Assembly (NCBI RefSeq): GCF_024320785.1
Contig: NZ_JANDBC010000001.1
Span: 1,432,001 to 1,496,000 of the forward strand
Source: Gracilimonas sediminicola
GTDB lineage: Bacteria > Bacteroidota > Rhodothermia > Balneolales > Balneolaceae
DNA: 64,000 nt
Direction of reading: 5' to 3'
Of the stretch, positions 25,467 to 31,422 are shown piece by piece (position 1 is the stretch's first letter; each line of letters opens with the position of its first letter). The position numbers were made by a program, and so were the translations under genes. Below the pieces are notes generated by a model. That model saw only the letters and a list, made by a program, of their open reading frames with translations. It did not search any database and was not told where the DNA came from.

Positions 25467-25760
25467 ATGGCCTTTTTGGGATATAAAATCTTACTAAGAA
25501 AATACCTGCTCATAGACTTAGGCGTATTGTTATTATTAATTGTGCTTCCTCTTTATATCTCACCCGATGAAGCTGTTTCTGCCTTTCGGAGAGCCGTTCT
25601 GTATAGCGGTTTTATAACACCAGGCATTAGTTACCTCGAGATCAAAAAATCTCACCAAGCTCCCTTCTTTGATAACTTAGGCGTGTCTTACCTGGCTTTA
25701 TATGCCGTTTTATTTATACTAAAAACGATCTTTACTCTTTTAATTTCGATATATGTCTAA
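25467..25760 (+). CDS. small membrane protein, probable partner of the ABC ATPase
   Basis: I do not recognise a named family. The 97-residue protein has two clear hydrophobic segments (about 13-29 and 73-95) and perhaps a third amphipathic one (41-52). The central motif KSHQAPFFDNLGVSYLAL resembles a 'NLGIS' motif that I recall from tiny membrane proteins beside ABC ATPases in Bacteroidota. Its stop overlaps the ATPase start by 8 bases, so the two are translationally coupled. The visible base composition is AT-rich relative to neighbours. It would be very small for an ABC membrane subunit and may oligomerise. Confidence 0.75.
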   Translation: MAFLGYKILLRKYLLIDLGVLLLLIVLPLYISPDEAVSAFRRAVLYSGFITPGISYLEIKKSHQAPFFDNLGVSYLALYAVLFILKTIFTLLISIYV

Positions 25761-26355
25761 GCTGATCCTGGATAGCATCTTCTTTTATTATCCTGAACTA
25801 AAGGTTTTGCAAGGAGCTTTTCTTGAAGTCCCCAATAGAACTATTACTTGTTTGGTTGGAAGGAATGGCTCCGGCAAAAGCACTCTGTTTAAGATTGCTG
25901 CCGGACAAATACAGGCCGACAGTGGCATAACCCAAATAGAGGAATTAAGACTTCACAAAAAATCTAAGATCACCCGATTTAAGCACCTTTCGTATTTACC
26001 TCAAAAGCCTTTCCTCCCCGGTTCCATAAAAGTGGGCAACCTGATTGATAAAAGTTTTGCTGATCAAGATGAAATAATCGGTCACGTTTTAAAAAAAAGG
26101 GTTAAAAACTTGTCTACAGGTGAGCGTAGATACCTGGAAATTCTATTAGTGCTTTCATTGGGCCGAGAATTTATTTTGCTTGATGAACCCTTTACAGGCC
26201 TTTCTCCCATATTGATAGAGAAAGTTATCGAACATCTCCATAACGCCAAAAATCACGGCTCTGGGATTTTGATCTCTGATCACTATATGAGATACATTTC
26301 TGAAATTGGAGAGTCTTTCTACTTATTGGAAAGTGGAAGAACTCAAGTGCTTTAA
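25753..26355 (+). CDS. small ABC transporter ATP-binding protein
   Basis: A 200-residue ATPase domain and nothing more. Walker A GRNGSGKST at about 36-44, Q-loop PQKP, signature LSTGERRYLEIL, Walker B EFILLDEPFTGL and H-loop SDHYMRY are all present, so it should be active. In size and in the DHYM H-loop it resembles LptB-like ATPases. Its only visible partner is the overlapping 97-residue membrane protein. The pair lies between two 236-bp direct repeats, suggesting a mobile or recently acquired cassette. The transported substrate is unknown. Confidence 0.9.
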   Translation: MSKLILDSIFFYYPELKVLQGAFLEVPNRTITCLVGRNGSGKSTLFKIAAGQIQADSGITQIEELRLHKKSKITRFKHLSYLPQKPFLPGSIKVGNLIDKSFADQDEIIGHVLKKRVKNLSTGERRYLEILLVLSLGREFILLDEPFTGLSPILIEKVIEHLHNAKNHGSGILISDHYMRYISEIGESFYLLESGRTQVL

Positions 26356-26457
26356 TCACGATTGATATTGCTACAATTTGATCGACCTTTCATTTAACAC
26401 TGAGACAGAGCCGTGTTGCCAAAAAAAATTAAGATTATATTCCCCTTCCCCCATCTA

Positions 26458-26543
26458 GTTCAAGCGTCCGCTTGGACGAACTTATTGGTCAATAACATGA
26501 GCCTTTCTTAGATCAACACCGCACAAGAGGACGCTTGCGCTGG
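26458..26543. repeat. AAGCGTCCGCTT-family repeat, copy 2 (best preserved)
   Basis: The left end GTTCAAGCGTCCGCTTGGAC and the right end GCACAAGAGGACGCTTGCGC are inverted repeats separated by about 45 bases. The right end merges with the start of the 236-bp repeat. Confidence 0.75.
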
Positions 26544-26759
26544 TTGCGCGATTTATTAGGATGACATGACCCTCCCAATGCTGAGTAACCGAGAATACAA
26601 TCCATCATTCCGCTTCCGCTTAGCAGGGCCATGTGCATTAATCGGCAGAAGCGGGGTGATGGGTGTGACTATATTCGGCTGGCAAAGCTCCATCACCCGG
26701 CTCTTGTCAAATTCAACAACATTTTCTGAGCGTGCTGAGCCGAATGATGGAGTTTTATG
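26524..26759. repeat. 236-bp direct repeat, copy 2
   Basis: Same orientation as 25124-25360, starting exactly 1400 bases later. The nested palindromic arms are kept. Together the two copies bracket the 97-aa/ABC cassette. Confidence 0.85.
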
Positions 26760-26787
26760 ATCCTGCATTCTGATTTCTCCCCATCTA

Positions 26788-26811
26788 GTTCAAGCATCCG
26801 CTTGAGCGAAC
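26788..26811. repeat. AAGCGTCCGCTT-family left half-unit
   Basis: GTTCAAGCATCCGCTTGAGC matches the left end of the unit at 26458, including the preceding CCCATCTA. No right end follows. Confidence 0.55.
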
Positions 26812-27037
26812 CAACCTCATCTGACGACTACAGTTTGTCCGATGAATTTTCATGCATCATATTTTTCATACCCCCTCATTCGTCAGACCGCTAAAACATG
26901 TTCTCCTGACAAAACAACTTACCAAAACGGTCGGACGAGCCGTACCACTCTACCCGCCTACATCACCCCTCAACTTTCAACTCTCGATTTCATCCCCTTT
27001 AAAACTATATTCCCCTTTCCCTCGTCTTACTTTCAGA

Positions 27038-27631
27038 ATGAACTCGGGACAACACGAACACATGGAAGACGCACAACTGGTACAGGATTTTCGTGGTGGA
27101 AATCACCAGGCTTTTAATACGCTGGTAACGCGATGGCAGGATCGCATTCACCACTTTGCGTACCGCTTTTTTGCCAGTTCCGATGACGCCGCCGAGATCA
27201 CTCAAAAAACATTCATCAAAGCATACCAAAAGCTGGACACACTGGATGATGTAAACAAGTTTGGGTCGTGGTTGTACACCATTGCCAACAACCTATGCCT
27301 TGATGAATTGAAACGAGCGGGCCGAAAACGAGCGACTTCCTATGAAGCGCTCAAGGTTGCACCGCAAACAGAAACGGCCACTCCTGCCGATGGCACCGTA
27401 CTCCGAAACGAAGGACTGGTTCTGCTTCACAAAGCATTACTCCAGCTGCCAGTGGATCAACGAGTGGTGGTAATTATGAAAGAATACGAAGGCCTGACCT
27501 TCAGAGAAATAGCAGAAATTTTAAATGAACCTGAAAACACAGTAAAGTCAAGATTGTATTACGGGTTGAGCGCACTCAAAAAGACGTTCGACTCCTGGAA
27601 CATCAACAAAGAGGTGTTTGATTATGAATAA
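27038..27631 (+). CDS. ECF-type RNA polymerase sigma factor
   Basis: A 197-residue sigma-70 family factor. Region 2 covers about 14-85 (AFNTLVTRWQDRIHHFAYRF; GSWLYTIANNLCLDELKR). Region 4 covers about 130-185 (LLQLPVDQRVVVIMKEYEGL; FREIAEILNEPENTVKSRLY). The start at 27038 is preferred; a longer reading back to 26852 adds 62 residues with no family character, and an ATG at 27062 is the alternative. Its stop overlaps the anti-sigma start (ATGAATAA), so the two are coupled and it is probably autoregulated. Confidence 0.92.
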   Translation: MNSGQHEHMEDAQLVQDFRGGNHQAFNTLVTRWQDRIHHFAYRFFASSDDAAEITQKTFIKAYQKLDTLDDVNKFGSWLYTIANNLCLDELKRAGRKRATSYEALKVAPQTETATPADGTVLRNEGLVLLHKALLQLPVDQRVVVIMKEYEGLTFREIAEILNEPENTVKSRLYYGLSALKKTFDSWNINKEVFDYE

Positions 27632-28304
27632 AGAAACCGCACGATCGCTCTACATGGATTATCTGTATGATGAACTGGAGCCAGATCAACGAAACGAATT
27701 AGAACAATTTTTATCTCAAAACCCGGGGCTGAAGAAAGAGCTGGAAGAACTGTCGAATGTACGCTCGATGCTTTCTCACCTTCCGGTTCAGGACCCGGCC
27801 GAGCAGCTGGTGATGGTTGAACCTCACAAATCCGGATTACAGGAGTGGTGGAATGAGTTAATCGGAGGGTTGCTTCCTCAAAACGGATTTGCCCGCACCG
27901 GCTTTGCAATGGCCTCGCTTCTGGCGGTCTTCGTTGTGATAGGGGCCTTCACAAAATTAAACATCACCGTTGACGATGGCAGTTTTAACCTGGCCTTTGG
28001 AGAGAAACAGGAAATTATCCAACAAGGATTCACCCCGCAGCAGGTTGAAATGCTTTTACAGCAAGTCCGAGAAGATAATGCCGTTATGATTTCGGATGCC
28101 ATTCAGCAAGCACAACAGCAACAGGAAAACCGGATTGAAAAAACGCTGGTCAACTTTGCGGATTACATTGAGCAGCAGCGGCAGTCAGACCTGCAGATGA
28201 TCTCCTCCGGGCTCTATAACATGGAAGAAACATATTACGACCGATTCAGACAAACCGATCAGGTATTAGGCGAACTCATACAAACGGTAAGTACCGGAAA
28301 TTAA
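27624..28304 (+). CDS. membrane anti-sigma factor, zinc-free
   Basis: A 226-residue protein with a cytosolic N-terminal domain (1-75: ARSLYMDYLYDELEPDQRNE) of the anti-sigma type, but without the HxxxCxxC zinc site. One membrane helix follows at about 95-112 (FAMASLLAVFVVIGAF). The long periplasmic part is glutamine-rich and coiled-coil-like (PQQVEMLLQQVRED; AIQQAQQQQENR). It is encoded directly after the sigma factor and overlaps it, so it most likely sequesters that sigma factor. The signal that releases it is unknown. Confidence 0.8.
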   Translation: MNKETARSLYMDYLYDELEPDQRNELEQFLSQNPGLKKELEELSNVRSMLSHLPVQDPAEQLVMVEPHKSGLQEWWNELIGGLLPQNGFARTGFAMASLLAVFVVIGAFTKLNITVDDGSFNLAFGEKQEIIQQGFTPQQVEMLLQQVREDNAVMISDAIQQAQQQQENRIEKTLVNFADYIEQQRQSDLQMISSGLYNMEETYYDRFRQTDQVLGELIQTVSTGN

Positions 28305-28321
28305 ATTTACAGGACAAAATT

Positions 28322-29665
28322 ATGAATATGAAAACGAACACTTTTAAAAACCCCGTCATTGCGAGGGATTCCGCGACCATCGGGAGCAAATCCCGCGGCA
28401 ATCTCCATAAATCGACTTTCGAGCTTAATCAAGGAGATTGCTTCTTCGATCAAGTTGACAGATCAAATTCAAATTACGCGGCTCCTCGCAATGACAGCCC
28501 TAATTTTCTTTCCAGAATAATCCTGTTTGGGTTGATGACACTTTTGCTGTCTTCCCTTTCCTTTGCTCAGGATTTTGATACCAACCGCATGAACCGCGAC
28601 ATCAAGATCATGGAGAATATTCTGGGCGAAATGTTTAAAACCCAGTTTACCTCTAATGAAGGTACCGTGCAGGTGCGCTCACAGGGATATACGATTTTTG
28701 GAAGCGGCTCATCCGGAAATGTAAAGGGAACCTACATTCCGGGCTATGGAGTCATCTTCATGATTCCTGCCACCAGTAACAGATACATTATATCCAGCGG
28801 AAGCTCCGGCTCGAACCGACAGGTTGTTTTCCAGTACAGTTCTGAAGACTCCGACCGTAAGATTGATAAAGAGTCTGTAACCAGCCGAATCGGTGAGTTT
28901 TTACAGGATTATGCTTCAACAATCGGCCAGCTTAAAAATAATGAAAGCATCCTTGTTATCTATGGCTCGGCTAACGCTACCGGAAACCGCACTGCTGTTT
29001 ATAGTATAAGAGGAGATGAAGAAGACCGACCTTCCCCGCTCCCAGTTATTTCAGTTTCTGCAAAGAAATCGGATTTGGATGCTTTCAGAAGTGGCAGAAT
29101 AAATTCAGATGCTTTGCAAAACCGCCTGTCTGTTTCAACCTCTGAAGACAAAGAACGACTCGATCTTAAAGTACTTGGCAACATTTTTGGAACGGCTTTG
29201 GGTGAGGGTGATGGAAATGAGTATCACCTTATTAACAGCAATTCTCTGTCCTACATGTATCTGGACAACTTTGGCGCACTTTACTCACTGGACCTACATC
29301 GTGGACATGCACTGGGTTCTTTAAGCTCAAGTGTATTTAAGCTGAGACTCTCCCGGGATGCTGAGTCGGAAGATCGGGCAGAAGCAGAGGCCAGAGAGCA
29401 TGAACTGGAGCTTACTGAAACCATTGAAAAGGAATACGACGCCCTTGTTAACAAAACCAAAGAGTTCATTATTGATTATGGTCGCACACTCAGCTCTCTT
29501 GAAGACGACCAATACTTGTTGGTTTCACTAAACATCAATGAATCAAGCGACATCATTCCTGAGCGGGTCGATTTCCAGGTTAAGAAATCAACATTCAATC
29601 AACTCGATAAGGGACAAATTTCCAGGGAAGCGGCATTAAATGCTGTAACCCTCACGGAATATTAA
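28322..29665 (+). CDS. secreted protein of unknown function, co-transcribed with ECF sigma pair; N terminus contains a repeat element
   Basis: I do not recognise a family. The mature part (from about residue 83, after SLSFAQ) is 365 residues with strand-rich N-terminal region and a charged C-terminal helix. It lies 17 bases after the anti-sigma gene and is probably part of its operon. The first 82 residues combine a short start (MNMKTNTFK), 47 codons derived exactly from a palindromic repeat (28355-28495), then a signal-peptide hydrophobic core (IILFGLMTLLLSSLSFAQ). The real start may be the methionine inside that core or the first one; the frame is open throughout. The role may be envelope stress-related, given the operon. 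Confidence 0.75.
   Translation: MNMKTNTFKNPVIARDSATIGSKSRGNLHKSTFELNQGDCFFDQVDRSNSNYAAPRNDSPNFLSRIILFGLMTLLLSSLSFAQDFDTNRMNRDIKIMENILGEMFKTQFTSNEGTVQVRSQGYTIFGSGSSGNVKGTYIPGYGVIFMIPATSNRYIISSGSSGSNRQVVFQYSSEDSDRKIDKESVTSRIGEFLQDYASTIGQLKNNESILVIYGSANATGNRTAVYSIRGDEEDRPSPLPVISVSAKKSDLDAFRSGRINSDALQNRLSVSTSEDKERLDLKVLGNIFGTALGEGDGNEYHLINSNSLSYMYLDNFGALYSLDLHRGHALGSLSSSVFKLRLSRDAESEDRAEAEAREHELELTETIEKEYDALVNKTKEFIIDYGRTLSSLEDDQYLLVSLNINESSDIIPERVDFQVKKSTFNQLDKGQISREAALNAVTLTEY
28355..28495. repeat. 141-bp GTCATTGCGAGG palindromic element inside a coding region
   Basis: The ends are GTCATTGCGAGG and CCTCGCAATGAC, perfect 12-bp inverted repeats. Internal arms GCAATCTCC and GGAGATTGC are also inverted. 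The pattern 'GTCATTGCGAG ... GCAATCTC ... GAGATTGC ... CTCGCAATGAC' is a widespread dispersed element in many bacterial phyla, as I recall (similar to RPE-type elements). Its 141 bp length keeps the reading frame of the host gene. Confidence 0.85.
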
Positions 29666-29688
29666 AGTGTAACTAACATCCTATCCAG

Positions 29689-29747
29689 AAAGCTGCCTTG
29701 GATACCGGTCATGAATTTCATCGATCCGTATTCGGGGTGGCTTTTTT
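29689..29747 (+). terminator. imperfect terminator after the secreted-protein gene
   Basis: AAGCTGCC...GGATACCGG can pair imperfectly with CCGTATTC...GGTGGCTT, followed by a six-T run. It ends the sigma/anti-sigma operon. Confidence 0.5.
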
Positions 29748-29934
29748 ACTTTAACGTGCGATTGTGTTTAGGTGTGAATGTGTTAAAGTATCTATATAAG
29801 AACTTTAGCACGTTAACACCTTCCCCCCTCGTTTAAGCGTCCGCTTGGACTTTTTTATATCATAATCCCTCAACGTAATTAAACACCGCACAAGCGGAGA
29901 ACTTTAACACGTTAACACCTTCACACATCTACTA
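29748..29934. repeat. intergenic repeats: TTAACACGTTAGCAC family and AAGCGTCCGCTT copy
   Basis: GTGTTAAAGT and ACTTTAGCAC flank a short AT-rich loop near 29780-29810, then GTTAACACCTT. A copy of the AAGCGTCCGCTT repeat (29831 to about 29899, ends AAGCGTCCGCTTGGAC and CACCGCACAAGCGGA) follows, then TTTAACACGTTAACACCTT again, suggesting that one repeat inserted into the other. No gene was found. Confidence 0.6.
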
Positions 29935-30519
29935 TTACAAAACGAAATTACACTCTTTGTTCAGAGCTCTATCCAGTATTTCTTCATATTCTGCGGCTTC
30001 AATTTCGATACAGCCAAACTGAGCCAGGTGATCGGTGTAGAACTGAGTATCCCAAAGCAGAAAGCCGTTCTTTTTTAATATTTCATGGCAATGATACAGT
30101 GCGAATTTGTCTGCCCACTTTTCTTTTTTAAACATACTTTCTCCAAAGAAAGCGGCTTTTAACTTTACCCCGTACAACCCTCCCACCAGTTCGCCATCCC
30201 GATAAGCCTCCACGCTGCAGGCGTTGCCGTATTGGTTCAGCACATCATAGGAATTGATGATCAGATCGTTAATCCAGGAAGTTTCCCGATTGGCACATTG
30301 CTTTACTACTTCCCGGAAGTTTTGATTTACCCGAACCTCAAACCTCCCCTGCCTAATAATACGGGCTAAGTTATCCGAGGTGTGAAACTCTCCTATAGGT
30401 ATTATCCCCCGCTTTCGGGCCGTGTACCAGTTTACATCTTCGGCCTTTTTATGCTCAGCCATGGGAAATATTCCCTGGCTGTAGGCTTCCAGCAAACTTT
30501 CCGGCGGGATGATTTTCAT
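29935..30519 (-). CDS. aat: leucyl/phenylalanyl-tRNA--protein transferase
   Basis: Adds Leu or Phe to N-terminal Arg/Lys of proteins, marking them for ClpS/ClpAP degradation. The 194-residue length fits. Motifs are PPESLLEAYSQGIFPMAE at 5-22, VNWYTARKRGIIPIG, the GELVGGLYGVKLKAAFFGES block at about 109-128 and GFLLWDTQFYTDHLAQFGC. It is the last gene of a minus-strand group after a beta-propeller protein and a metalloprotease. ClpS is not visible here. Confidence 0.95.
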   Translation of the reverse strand: MKIIPPESLLEAYSQGIFPMAEHKKAEDVNWYTARKRGIIPIGEFHTSDNLARIIRQGRFEVRVNQNFREVVKQCANRETSWINDLIINSYDVLNQYGNACSVEAYRDGELVGGLYGVKLKAAFFGESMFKKEKWADKFALYHCHEILKKNGFLLWDTQFYTDHLAQFGCIEIEAAEYEEILDRALNKECNFVL

Positions 30520-30552
30520 GAATGGATTAAGTAAATATTCTGAAGGTCTTTC

Positions 30553-31416
30553 TCAAAAAACCGTGCTTGTACCATCTTTGCTGATTTTTCTGATGCGCAC
30601 GGAATTGGAGTTTGAGAATTCAAGTAAAACAACGGATCCATCTTTCGCAAACGCTCCGCCCGTAACCGACCAGTCTCCTTCAGAGCGATATACCTCTTCT
30701 TTGGCTCCGTCCTTATAAACCTTTATCACCCTCTGCCCCGAAAACAGAGCTACATACAATTCATTCTCACGGTCAAACCACATCCCCATTAGTGCGTGAT
30801 GATCACCAACCCAGTCAAATTCAGAGGTTCGCTCAATAAGAGATTCCGTAAACTTCGAGCTGCTTTTTTCAGAAACCTTCACAATGAATCCTTCAAAAGA
30901 AACAAATAGATCCCCGGACGGGCTGAGCGTGTGCCAGCGCGGGCTACCCTCAAACTTTGAAAGAGAATGTGAGTGAAACACTTCCTCATTCCTGTAAACT
31001 TTTATCCGCTTATTGGGCCTGTCGAGCACATAAGAATGGCCTTCATTGTCACGGACAAACGAATAGTCGCTATACTCATCCGGATAGCCATTTCTCCAAC
31101 CCATTACGTCTTCAACCGTGCCATCCGGGAGCCGCACCCATACTTTGTGGCGATAATTATCTCCCTGATTTCGCACATCTTCTCCGAAGAGTTCATCGTT
31201 CGGGGAGAGCCAAAGCTCATGGGTGTGAACGTTCTCTACAACAACTTTTTTGTCTCCATCGGGAGATATCATCCAAACCCGGGAAAGATCGCTGTAGAAA
31301 ATATTACCCTTCGAGTCTATAACTACTGATACCGAAGGGTGTGCCGCTACAGATCCCAACATCCCAAAAAGGATGAAGAAAAATATGGTGGCTGATATTC
31401 TCTTTCTGTTATTCAT
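30553..31416 (-). CDS. secreted beta-propeller (NHL/SMP-30-like) protein
   Basis: A 287-residue protein with an N-terminal signal (1-24, cleavage near VAA). It has repeated strand motifs such as SVVIDSKGNIFYSDLSRVWM, LSPNDELFGE, LSPSGDLFVSF, FDRENELYVALFSGQRVIKV and FAKDGSVVLLE. These recur every 40-45 residues and indicate a propeller of about six blades like NHL or SMP-30/gluconolactonase proteins. No metal triad was identified, so enzymatic activity is doubtful. It is encoded 6 bases after the metalloprotease and before aat. Confidence 0.8.
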   Translation of the reverse strand: MNNRKRISATIFFFILFGMLGSVAAHPSVSVVIDSKGNIFYSDLSRVWMISPDGDKKVVVENVHTHELWLSPNDELFGEDVRNQGDNYRHKVWVRLPDGTVEDVMGWRNGYPDEYSDYSFVRDNEGHSYVLDRPNKRIKVYRNEEVFHSHSLSKFEGSPRWHTLSPSGDLFVSFEGFIVKVSEKSSSKFTESLIERTSEFDWVGDHHALMGMWFDRENELYVALFSGQRVIKVYKDGAKEEVYRSEGDWSVTGGAFAKDGSVVLLEFSNSNSVRIRKISKDGTSTVF

Positions 31417-31422
31417 ACTTCT

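Larger units (their letters stand above)
26356..27037. other. repeat-rich intergenic stretch before the ECF sigma gene
   Basis: About 680 bases without a credible gene. It contains the second AAGCGTCCGCTT repeat unit (26458-26543), directly fused to copy 2 of the 236-bp repeat (26524-26759), then a left half-unit (26788-26811). Frames across it are spurious. The sigma-factor promoter should lie near its end, but no clear box was found. Confidence 0.5.

Noticed and set aside
25124-26759. Integron attC or CRISPR interpretation of the repeats
   Set aside because: Only two long copies with no short regular spacing, no integrase or cas gene, and no attC core sequence (RYYYAAC / GTTRRRY pairing).
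26842-27117. 91-codon frame overlapping the sigma gene start
   Set aside because: Out of frame with the clear sigma-70 domain and lacks any pattern.
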